A DNA stretch of 64,000 nt from Portulaca oleracea (lineage: Eukaryota; Streptophyta; Magnoliopsida; Caryophyllales; Portulacaceae), in the NCBI GenBank assembly GCA_029582165.1, contig CM055874.1, positions 26,868,883-26,932,882 on the forward strand, given 5' to 3'. Positions within the stretch are counted from its first letter, which is position 1, and every line of letters starts with the position of its first letter. Under the pieces are notes generated by a model. That model did no database searches. It saw only the letters and a list, made by a program, of their open reading frames with translations, and had not been told where the DNA came from. Shown here in pieces: positions 35,596-48,300 of the stretch. The position numbers were made by a program, and so were the translations under genes.

Positions 35596-38500
35596 CTACA
35601 AGAAATACACTAATTCTTAAAATTTGTGATACAAAAGCGCAACAAATCATGCAGGTAGCACCACATCCGCAAGACAATTTCTACACGTATACATATATAA
35701 GTGCAAAACACCAAAAATCATAGTAAACTCCTGTAGCACTATCAGATTGTACCTACTTCAGCATGACAGAAAGGAGGATAAATAATGTAAAGAAACTGAC
35801 AGAGTGCTGAGGAATACAGTAACCAAGTTTGAAACAGGAAACAGAACAGAACCCTCAGCAAATGCAGAAATGCAAGACAGAAGGAAATAGAATTGAATGG
35901 ACATACGAGACAGATAATACAAGTCATCAGCAGTGGGATCGCATGTCTCCTACAAGTACAATGATGGGAACTAGAGAAGACAGAAAACAAAACAGCATTG
36001 CAAGCCAGGAAACTCCATCTCTTTTCAATGTAAAGTAGCAACAGCATTACAAACGAAATGCATCATTATAACTGGTACTTCCATGAACATAAAATCACAA
36101 GAAACAGAAAAAGATTACTTACTATATATGGCACTGGTGCATCTAGGAAGTCCACCATATCATTTGGTAAAACCTGGGGATTGATGAATGCCGTTATGTT
36201 TGAAGCATGATACTCTGTTGCTGATATTTGATGAATGGCAATCACAAAGAAAGAAAACATACTGGCATTAACAAGCTCTGCCACTGGTAGGGACGTATTA
36301 AGGGAATAAGTGATAGAACTGAACCAGACAATATTCCCTACATGCAACAAGTTCGAAAGTCATAGAAAATTATAAGTAGGACAGAATTTGGAGTAAAGAA
36401 AAGGCAGACCATTTCCAGTTCAACATAAGACAACCCTCAATACGAAAGCACACTTTTCAACATTTATTTGTTAGTCCAAATACCATTGGTGTTTTGACAT
36501 TTACCAGATTATACCGCTTCCAGTGACATTCCACCGGTAAGAATACGTTGGTAATGTTGCTAAGCAAAAATTTGAGAACAAAAGCTCTGACTGACTGGTG
36601 TGTTCTGCTAAGTCAATTGCATGCTTAAAGTTAGGAATACGGTGAAACAATAGCTGTTTGTCCATACCTTTCAAACGACAAATTGGATAGAAATGGTGAA
36701 ATGCACCTAACCCCCCATACCCCTCCCAGTGAAGACTTCTAACATTGGCTTGATATTGTCAAAATGAAATTAATTTAACAATTAAGATCCGAAAGAACAC
36801 ATCCAAAAGTCAATACGTCAAAATATATAATCAACATGACCGATAACAGAGCCTAGCTAAAGCATCACTTGCTCAAAACGCCCATGAAATTCAACAAGTT
36901 GCTCTAGCCAATGGATAGTTGTTCACACAAGGGCAAACTTGATATAGAATATACATACCAGATTAGAGCAAACAAACACAATTTGCTTCTCTAGCAGTGC
37001 CCCTGCAAACAATGTTAATACCTACAATCCAGAATCACACAATCAGCAACTTGTCCGTATAAAAGTTTATTGTGACAGAAATATGCTCAATCTAACAATG
37101 CTAAAGATTAGAAATAGAAATGAAACTCAGATGCCATGATTTACAACAGCAGCAAATCTAACATTATGCCACATTACCATCTATATCTACCCACACCTAA
37201 GAAGCATGATATGACGTGTCACGGATGTGGCAACATGTAATTCTTTAACAGTTGGGATCTTGCAAATTTATTATTTTTTTTCCATCTCTTTTAAATATGA
37301 TTTGGAAGTTTATCTTTGTTACTCTTATCAGATCTGTTTATTTCTTCTTACCTTTCATTTATTTGGTTGTTTATTCTCTAGAAAATGCTGCTTTTAAAAA
37401 TATAAGATCTAAAAAATACCCAAAAAAAATTGCGGAAAGAAAGAGCAAAGAGAGAGATGGAAGAGGTGGAGGCTGATCGCTAGCATACACCCCTCACGTA
37501 GAGAGAAAGAGAAGACACGAGTAGGTCTGAGAACCCTAATTTTCTTAAATGGCAAACCGCATGTCCCTCAACCGAACGTTGTGAAAAAAAAGGTGCAAAC
37601 CCTCTTTGTTTAAATTTTCATTTTGAAATTTGATCAATCACTTCATCCCTTATTTTCATCAATTTCTAATCATCAGGATACAACAAATAATTCCAAAATT
37701 CGAAACATTTGACATTTCCAATTAAAATATTGGAGTTTCAAATTACAAATTAAGATATTTTAATTTCAAATACAACTACATGTCCCCCATACTAAGATTT
37801 TTGGATGCTAATATACTGATCTATTGGGGTATTGGACAATAATGCACTGAACTTTGACCTTGGACAATAAATGCACTGAACTTTGAGGGGTGTTGGACAA
37901 TAATGAACCCGGAACGAATTCGACGATGGTTCACTTGGTGGCGATCTTACGTGGCAGACCGAGAAGATAAATTGGCTAAATAACATCTAAATTTATGATA
38001 AGTCGACTAATCTACACAAGTAAAGGTGATTTTATACAACTACAACAACAATCTCTCGGTGAAAACACGTTTAAGCAAATGTGATTTTATATTTTTTCTA
38101 CTCTTTTCAAAGTTGATTCCCTTTACTTATGCGTGGATTAGCTGACATGTCATAAGTTAAAATATTTTTGGGCCAATTCATCTCCTCCACTGCTACGTAG
38201 GATTACCACCGAGTCAACTTGTTGGAATTCACCCATGAGTAAAAATGTCCCACATCGGAAAGTTAAATAGAAAGGACATGATATATAAGTCAAGTGGGCT
38301 ACTCCTCTTAACACCAATTGGTTTTAAGATGGAACCTCGCTTAACTTGTGTACCATGAGCCTTGGTTGAAATGGGCTCTCGCCTTGGATCTCCCCAACAA
38401 GTGGTATCAGAGCCAATGGTTCGTTCGGCTGGCGCAAGGTGCGGGAAGATCACCATGGACAGGAGCGGAGACCATGGCGCGTGCGCGGCTGGGTCTCCTG

Positions 38501-40464
38501 AATGCACAGAGTGGTGGCATGAGACTCAGGTGGAGTAGGGTGCAGCTCTGTAGAGTAAAGGTGTGGCTATGATGGGCTCCTGATGGTGAATTTAAACCTT
38601 GAAAAAAAAAAGGCTTCCAATCTAGGGGGAGAGACTCATATGTGAAGAGGAAGATTGTTGGGATTTACCCATGAGTAAAAATGTCGTACATCGGAAAATA
38701 AATAGAAAGGACATGGTATATAAGTCAAGTGGGCTACTCCTCTTAACACCAATTGGTTTTAAGATGGAACCTCGCTTAATTTGTGTACCATGGGCCTTGG
38801 TTGAAGTGGGCTCTCGCCTTGGATTTCCCCAACACAACTCCCCTCAAAGTACGTTGAGTATATTAGCATCCAAAAACCCCCCATACTATAACTGCTTGCC
38901 CCCTAAACGATAACGATATGTCCGCAAAGTTAACCTCAGGGAAAGAAGGTGGGAATCCTATCTTTTGAATTTGCATTTTGAAATTTAATCGATTACTTCC
39001 ATATCTTCATCAGCTTCATTTAATCTACACATAATTCCAAAATTCCAAATATTTCCTCTGTCCCTTTTTATTTAACAAATTACGTAACTTTTACAATTCC
39101 AACAACTATAGTACTCATTTTATCCCTAATATAAACATCAAGCCCCATTCCAAGGGTATTTTTTATCATTTGCAAAAAAAATTTACCTCATTCCCTATCT
39201 TCATTGATTTTGATACATTAGTTATGTTGACCAACAATTAGGGATAAAGGGGGTATTAGCGATTCCCATTAAGATATTAGAGTTTAAAATTACAAATTAA
39301 GATATTCTAATTTCCAATATAACTACATGTCCCCCATACTATAACTATAGGCCCCCTTAACCTTACATTCTGTTTGTTTTGGAGGACAATGAGGGGGAGG
39401 GGAGGGGAGGGGAGATTACTATTCATATTCTTCTTGTTTGGGAATAAAAATAGGGGGTGATGGGAAGGGAACATTTTACCTCTCTTTCCCTCCATTTTCT
39501 TAACCCTCAAAATGAAGGTAAAGAGGGGGAAGGGAAGAATTTTAATACTCCCTTCCTTTCCCCTCACAAATATATCCAAGCGAGGGTAATGTTAATCACC
39601 TCCCTTCTCTTTCCCTCCCCACACACACAAATTGAATCCAAATAGATTGTTAGAAAAAATAGGTGGGAACCTTATCTTTTGAATTTTTTAATTGACATTT
39701 AATCAATTACTCTTTATAGGGAGAAATTAATCAATTGCTTCATTCCATAACATTTTTTCAATTTCTAATCAAGTATACAACTTGTAATTTCAAAATCTCA
39801 AATACTAGACTTATAAATTACAAATAAATATATTTCCAATTTCAATTATAACCGCACGTCCTCAAACTGTAAGTGCATGTCTCCCAAACTATAACTGCAT
39901 GTGCCCAAAAACATAAACTTAAAAAATTAAAACAAATGAAATATGCTTAGAAAAACTCATATCCCCATAAGCTATAAGCTTTAATTGCATGTCCCTCCAA
40001 CTATAATTGCATGCCCCAAAAACATAAACTTAGAAAATTCAAATAAATGAAATAGGCTCACCAAAACATTTGTCCTCCACCACATAAGGGCATGTCCCAC
40101 CACATAACTACATATCCCCGAATATGAATATTGCCCAAAACCTTGGAAAAAGGGGGTAGAAACCTGTTTTTTTTTATTTTTCAAATTCAGATTTAATTAA
40201 TAATTTCCTCCCATATTTTTTTTTTCAATTTCTAATCATCAATATGCAACTCATAATTCCAAAATTTCAAATATTAGAGTTTCATATTAAAAATTAAGAT
40301 ACTCAAATCTCAAATATAAGTGCAAATTGTAATTGCTTTTGGGGGACATGCAATTCTGTTTTAGTGTACATGCCATTATGGGGTTGGAGACTTAAGTCAT
40401 GTGTCACTAAGTTTCATTTTGTTTTTAGTTCGTAGAGTTATTTGATGATTTTTTCAGACTTCAT

Positions 40465-40503
<39 letters not shown>

Positions 40504-42291
40504 ATAATTGGATTCTAATAATCCCTACTTTCACCAAATGGACAATGGTGGACCGTACTTTCACTTTGTATTCTGGTGGTCCAAAAAAAAATAATATTGG
40601 ATTGTAGTGGTACCAAATCCACCTCAACATTCTTCTTATTTTTTTCATTCCTACACTATATTGTTTTTGTTTTTTTCGTTTCTGCCCCTAGAAAGTTTAT
40701 GAATTGTAGTTTATAAAACATTTTTTCAATTATTTTTTTGAGACTCCGAATAATTATTATGATTTTTTAAAAATAATAAAAGCGAAAAAATCGTAAAAAA
40801 ATAGTAAAAAAATGAAAAAAAATTGGGAGAAACGCTGTAAATGCATTAAAAATCATTGTAAAGTGTTATACTAAGTTTTGAATCAAATGCAACACAAAAA
40901 CTATGATTCTCTCGAAAATATCCCACTACAATCCAATTTTTTTTTTTTTTTTTGGACCACCAGAATACAAAGTGAAAGTATGGTCCACCATTGTCCAATT
41001 GGTGAAAGTAGGGATTATTAGAATCCAATTTTCCTATATATATATATAGGGAATGGATCTGGCAGGAAGAGAGTTTAGGTAGGAAGGTGAGAAGCGTTAG
41101 CCATTGATTTTGCATCTGATAGTGTGTGGTCATGGATTTCATGACCACACTTCGTAATATCCGTGACCACACTCTCTGAAATGCATGACTACACAACGTC
41201 AGATGTAAAATCAGTGGCTGCGATTTACTCTTCTCACCTTCCTACCTAAACTCTCATCCTACCGGATCCATTCCCACACACACACACACACAGACACACA
41301 CACACACACACAAACAAATGTCTCTTCCATCAGATGACCGGACACTTACATGCTCAAGCCTCAAAGAACCACATAAACATGAAATGGCCCATGCCGCCAA
41401 AGCTGTAGCCTCCTCCTCAACCATCATTGCATTTTGTACCTAGAAAAGGTGAACGATTTCAGGTACCACATTAAGTAGATGTATGATCTATAGCTAGAAA
41501 GAAGGATCTATAACTATGATGAACAAGTATTAACAAGCTAAGGATAAATATGTCAACACAGCCTATGTAGCAGAAACGATGTACCTCTATTGTCTCAAGC
41601 TTTGTACTGCATGATCTTAGATCAAGTGACGAGCCAGAAATATGCAGGGCTCTCTCACCAGGTCTGCGGAACTCCAAAGGATGCAAATGCTCCAACGGAT
41701 GAAAAAAGATTTTTGAGCCCCTTGGAGGCAATGTTAACTTGTGGTATTCACATATAATTTGTAATGATCCATGATTGTTTGCCTGCATTGCATCAATACT
41801 GGGGGTGAAAGCAGTAATGATGGATGATATTATGAAGCAGAGGGATGTGACACAATAAAATGCAAAGTTATAGCTTAACATATGAACCTTAGCCCACTCA
41901 AGAATGTCGTGGTGACGGCTATAATCATCCTGGTCAGAGATGGATGCTTCCTCTGTATCCGTCTGATCATTGTCACTCCTGAAATGTCTTTCTTCACAAG
42001 GTGAGCCCTGCAAACTGCATCAAATAATCAAAATGAAATTTGTTTGGCAGATTAGAGCTGAATATTTGTCTATCATTTGAAGGCCAAAAACTTTAGCATA
42101 AAATGGTCTGCCTTAAGAGGTGATTTTTCAGGATACACATCAGATGTTAAAGCAAAAGATATTTCCAAAGTATTCAATATATCAAAATGGGTATGCTGTA
42201 TTAACTGAAAAGAGATCAAGATCTCAAAACAAACATAAATCAGTACTTCTTGAGAACATATTGTTCCCCTTCTCTAACTCCTTCCACACCC

Positions 42292-42324
<33 letters not shown>

Positions 42325-45300
42325 AAAATAGAGGAAGAACAAATGAGGGTTTTGAACGAGATAAATACGGCCTTGGGGTTTAGATGCCAATAATACAATC
42401 TTTAAATTTGGTTTTCAATAATACAACCTTTGAGGGTATTTACCTTTAGTTTTCTATTATATTTTGCTGGCACTTCTAAATGAAACTATCGAGAAAATAA
42501 CACAAACTTACTGAATCTATGTTGTAGATATTACTTCAGCGTTCAAATTGCCTAAAAAAATACAATAAAAGATGATGCATACACTGCCAAGAATAAATAT
42601 CAAATATAGGTTGTACTTAGCATCCGAATGCCCAAACAATTGTCTTGTTCTTGTCCAAAACCCCTAAAATAAAGGTTAAACTATCATCTTCCCCATAAAA
42701 CTGTAATCTTAGCGGAAGAAAACAATTAAAAGTTGCAAACACATTCCAAAACATATCTATGGCAACCACAATCTATAAGCAATTACAAAGACATATAGAA
42801 CAAAAGGATTGATATGTGCTTCTGAATAATCATAGCAGCTCCTTTCACATTTGGAACTCGATGGAGGTGAGCAGACAATCCATGCCCCCAAACCAACAGC
42901 AAAGCCACAAACTAACACCAACACCCCCCCCCCCCGGCGGCCACCCATACACTCACACAAACTAAAAGAACGATCAACTCGTGTTTCTTCATTTCTTGAG
43001 GATAAAGTCCCCCTCACATTCAAGCAAACTAAGTTTCTGATGCATTCTCAGGACACATGGTATATGTTTTCAGCAACACATTCATAAAAAGAAATTAGAA
43101 TGATGAGTGCATGATAAGGATGTAACATGGCAACAAATGAACTGTGAACTACCATACCTGGAAGAAGGCTCAGAACCATCATGCTTCTGGCACCGAAGCA
43201 GAGGCCAAACAGCACCTGGTATGCACTTTTCCATGGTTGGCTTACTCATAGCAGCACTTTCAATCTCAAGATCACTTGCCTCAGAATTCAACTGGGGCAC
43301 AGCAGTCTCTTTCTCACACACCAGGGTGTCCCTCACATAACTAGCTGTTGTAAGAGAGTCACCGGTATCATCCCTTAGTGTGGAAGAGCTCTCTTCAATA
43401 TCAGAATGGATTATAACACCACCATTATCAGTCATTCTGGTGGTTGCACCTTCAACAGAACTTGATTGAGAAGTAACAACGCTCTCATTCATCTCATCCT
43501 CTGATGTGTGTTTCAGTGATGTGACTGTGCCATTTTCTTCTAATTCTTCTCCTTTGCTAACCGGGTCTGGCACTGCCAGTCCTAAGACACTGACACTTTT
43601 TGTTAAACGCTCCAACCTTTCCTCCAAGAATATGCTGCAGAAAAAATCAATAAAGCATTACAATATAGAAAAAGCTATCACAATTCTTCATCTTTGCCTT
43701 CTTGGGTTTCACAAGTACCATGCTCAGAGCTGAGCACCAAGCAAAATGAGTATTCCACGGACACTGATTCACGACTTTGTTTGGATCTGCTTTTAGAATT
43801 GCATTCTCTCCCCAAACCATTTTGACATATGTAGCATTTTTCTTTGGGGGAGAAGCATGTCGCTCTTTAAGGCACTTTTTTTCTTGGAAGTACAAATGTT
43901 ACTGGTCAAGTTTCTCAAAATAGCTGTAGAAAAGCAGTGACAAATCCAAATGGGCCCAAAATCATCTCCGGTCATTGGTTGCTCGGTTCATTGTTTGATT
44001 AGTGCAACTGAAAATTAAGAGGAACAAAATATTATGTTGCTCAAAAAATCAGAAGCCCAATTTCTTTTGAGATGTGCTATCTTATATGCTCCAAAAGTAT
44101 ACTCAACCAGTCAAACCATGCCCATAAAAACCTACAACAGTCAAAATCCCAGATAAAGGACTCTCCAACCAGCATGACTTTAAAATTTTCTCAGCTGCAA
44201 ATTTTGGATATCTCTTAGCAGTTCACAGAGTTGTTGAAAAGAGAAAAGGCATCACTTAGTATAGATAGTTTCTGAAGGCAGTAGGTCAAACTGGCAGAGA
44301 GACAACTCCAAGGATATGTGAAGCCAACAGTCATAGCAAGGGGCGAATAGTTAATCACTAGTCAATAGATATATTAAGCAATGTGTAGAGCCCACACAGA
44401 GTAGGGCTCTAACTAAGGACCTCTCCCTACAAAGCACTACATAAACAATACTCCCGCCGACCCATATTATAAGTCACTTTGTTGAAAAGCTTAAAAACCA
44501 ACAAAACATAGTTACTTGGGTAGTGGAGGTTTTTGGGAGTGGTGCTAGAGAGAATAGAGGTGCAATAACGGAAAAGAGAAGATAAAGTTAGGTAGATAAC
44601 TAAAATAAATGAGGATATGTCACTGGATTCTAAAATGACAAATATTATGGGAAAGGAAAAGTCAGTTTAAAAGACAAATGATAGGGAATGGAGGGGATTA
44701 CCATCATAAGAAGAACTAGGCTAAATATGGTAAAGATTTGGCCAACCTACCAATAAATAGTGCTCATGGGCTCCATCATAGTTACCAGGTAGGCTTCCGG
44801 TTCGTTTGTTCCAGAACGTGAACCACAAACTTTTGCACAAATTTAATTGAGTTTTGGCTTTGGAATGCTCGTCCCGGAAACGGGCTCCGTAGTTATAAAG
44901 GAATTTTGGGATTCATCAGAATCAATGAAAAAGAAAAGATCAACCAAAAGAATTTGAGAAAATGAAACAATCTCAAAAACTATAGCACAGAAATTCAGTA
45001 CCAGCTTTGCAACGCTACTGTTTCAGATAACCAAGGGACTCGATTCAAATATTTCAGGACTATCGCTGAAACAAACAAAGACACTTTTTTCAAAAAGTGT
45101 TTTTAGTCTTTCCAATGACACTACGAGAAAAGGATGGATAATAGATACTCCCAACTTTCTTAATTTATTTCATAGGGAAGTAGGAGGAAAATGAGGAGTT
45201 TCAAGTAAGAAATAAGCTGTGCAACACTGTCCTCCAACTCTACAGAATGATTACTCCCGAGATAAATAAGTACCAAATCAATCCCACTATGTTGAAGCTC

Positions 45301-48300
45301 ATTGTCAAATTTTAGACTTCATATTCAAGACCCCTCAACGAAAGAAAGTTTCAGCAATCTAATGCAATTCAATCAGATTTAGCGGGACTCAATAGCATAC
45401 CTGAAGATAAAAGGCAAAGAAGAGGCATAACAAAAGGTAACAGCCATGTTTAAGAAATACTTAAATTGGCATAATATAAATAGTTCTTTTCGGATGGGGG
45501 AGTTAAAGATCCACAGGAAATATGTCTTGTTGGAGTATTTCAAGAGTTAGGGTTCAAATTAAGTAGGAGATTTGATCCCACAAGCTTAAGGTTGACCAAA
45601 ATGGTCAACAGGTGTGAAAAGGGGCTGGCACGGACCATGGCGTGTTGGCCACGGGTCATCCCAGCAGACGGAAAGTCTGAAATCAAGAACTCAGGTCGCC
45701 ACGATCCGTGGTGACCCTGGCACGAGTCGTGGCATGGCTGCCACAGTCCGTGGTGAAGCCCAGTTCTCTCAATTTCAGATCTCCTTGATTCTAGCATTGA
45801 TATAATCCATCTGGGAATTATATCTTGGCTGCTTTTTGACTGATCCTTTGAAGTCTTCTTTTTGACACTCAATTATGATCATAATCCCATGCATCCATGA
45901 TTATTGAGGCAAGTTTGAGGCTCCCACTCCACTATAAAAGGGGATGGATTTCATTCATTCCAAGACACCTTTCATCTTCTCTTGTTTCTTTCTAAAGAAC
46001 TTCAACACACTCCTGTTGAACTGCAACAACTCCTTGAGAGTTCTTGAGAAACCTTGTTCCTTTGTTCACAAGAAGCTAGGTTTTACCCTTGAGTCTTTTC
46101 ACAGTCTAGAGAATAAGTCTTAAGGGGCGACGGGATTCGCCCTCGACTCTTAGCCCCTCGAGTGATCCCTATCTTGTGTGTGACTGTGTTCCCCATCTTT
46201 GTTCCCAACATTTCTACCATCTTTTAAGTCACAAAATATAATACTTAATTACATTTATTTTCTTTTTTTACTTTTCTTTTCTTTTTTCATATTCTCAAGC
46301 TACCGTCTCTAATAGTGAAAAACACATTGTTTGTAGCGCCTAGGCACTAGGGTCATAATAGAACATCCTGAAACGACAAAGTGTTCTTCCCTGCCTCTTC
46401 TTAGATGCACATAAGCACACAAGGCAACAATGGAGTATATACATGATCAACTAGAGAGGCATGGCTGCTTTGTCTAGACAATGGTTTCAAAGGCACCTAT
46501 ATGCAGTTTTATCCAAAAACTAGCAAATAAAATTTACTTCGTCGAACTACAAAGTGCCCACTATAAACAATTGAAAACTAGATTCGAGATTAAATACAAA
46601 GACACACCTGTTGAGTACCCCAAAATGCAACTCAAAAAATGGTAATCGAGAGATGATGCAATAACAGCGCCTTGTTGTAAAGACGTATCGTCTCAAATAT
46701 GAGCTGACAGGCTGGCTGTCAGAAATCATAGAAACCAACCGGGAGGGTTTGTCAACAAGTTCTTCAACTAAAACGCAACATCCGTACATAGTTGAATTAT
46801 CAGCAACCTAAAAAAAAAAAAAACAAAAAATAGCATGAGATGTTGCCCTGGTTAAATGCAATAACAAAAACAAATTTTCTCCCTCATTCAATAGGGGCGG
46901 AGAATTTGTAATAACATTATTCAAGTGCTAACGAACTTGGCACTGAAGACATGGTTCCCAAGCATAAACTGCAAAATGTAAACAGTTCTACAGCCACATA
47001 ATCAAATAGATAGAGCAATTTGCTAGAAGCTTATGAACAGGACAAATTCTTGTGCCAAAGACCAAGACCACCATCTATTCAACAAGCTACTCAAAACTTC
47101 CTAATTGGCATCCCCTCGTCCATTTTGATTTTGGAGCTGCAAAATTAAATGATTCAAATAGTACTGACCATATGGGGGATAAATGAACATAACTTCAACC
47201 TTGAATTGCAAAGAGGCTATGGCCCTTTGCGATGTGTATAAGTTTATAAAGTAAGCAATATTGGGGAGACTCACTTAAAGGTTCATGGTTATACGGGAGA
47301 GTAAAATGTCACGGCAGTGATCCAAAAAGTGGTGACGGAAACATTTCTATACAAAAGTAACGTTTCTATTTTTCACAGCTTCAGGGTATGAGGGGAAGAA
47401 ATGAGAAGATGAACTACCCTTTCTGGAATGGAAAGGGGAGAAAAGTTATCTCTTTGATAAAAGCAGAGAGTTCACATCCAAACTAAAGGCTATGATCCAA
47501 CGGAAAGGCTATGTTGTCCTGAGAACCAACCCGGTGAATGAACCTTTGGAAAGAGATTTAATTGATGAACTGGACAGACTGTTGGATCTGATTAGACTGG
47601 ATAACCCGGCTTATCGTTGGGCCTGACTAAACCAGTAAGAATCAGTATGTAATCACCAATCAGTAATTTTTCAAAGAAAAATCCTAGACAAAAGAGATTC
47701 ATTTTTAATTGAAAATTACTACCTCGTCTGTAGTTTCACTAAATTTACTCTGCCCAAACCAAAGCAACAAAACATCAGAAGAATAAGCCCAATCAAAACC
47801 ATTCTTTATGGTCCAAATGCATGTTATGGGCCCCAGTAAACAGACCAAATAGCCAAATAGGTGGATCTCCATCGAGTCTCGGGTGTCCAACTGTCCATGC
47901 ACAGCCTTAACCCAAGAAAAATTTGTGAATCTCTAATATGATTGGGAGGAAATTCTCTTGTTTGGACCAAGTGGGCACTGTAAAAAAAAAAAAGAAAAAA
48001 AAAAGAGAAAAAAAAGGAAAGTCCGAAAAAAATATAATAGGGGTGTCCAATCAAACCTAAAACCGTAAAACATTACCAAAGTATTTTTAGAAAAATGTAA
48101 GTCAATGAATAAGGTATGTATATGTCAATATTCATTTTCAATTTTCTCACTTGGGCTCTCTTTTCTTTCTTTTCTCTCGCTCTCTATCTTCTTCTCAAGA
48201 TGTACCGAGTGTACAATTTTGGGAGTGGGAAGCCAAGAGTTTATAATATTATTGTACTTTCCAAGGGAACTTTGAGTGTTAAGAGATAATCGTCAAATGA

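Larger units (their letters stand above)
37022..41349. other. Large DENN intron filled with repeats
   Basis: This 4.3-kb intron holds a TRIM, a Stowaway-like MITE, a family-C and a family-G MITE. It also holds several diverged copies (about 37600-37795, 38935-39350, 39660-39925, 40160-40340) of an AT-rich unit containing ttccaaaatt, caaattaagata and actacatgtcccc words. Confidence 0.6.

Noticed and set aside
39307..39579. 90-codon minus-strand frame
   Set aside because: Purine/pyrimidine-biased low-complexity intron sequence; no homology and no splice context.
41471..42013. A single 180-codon minus-strand frame read as one gene
   Set aside because: It reads through an intron. The true parts are two DENN exons (42014-41888 and 41782-41585) with GT/AG borders.
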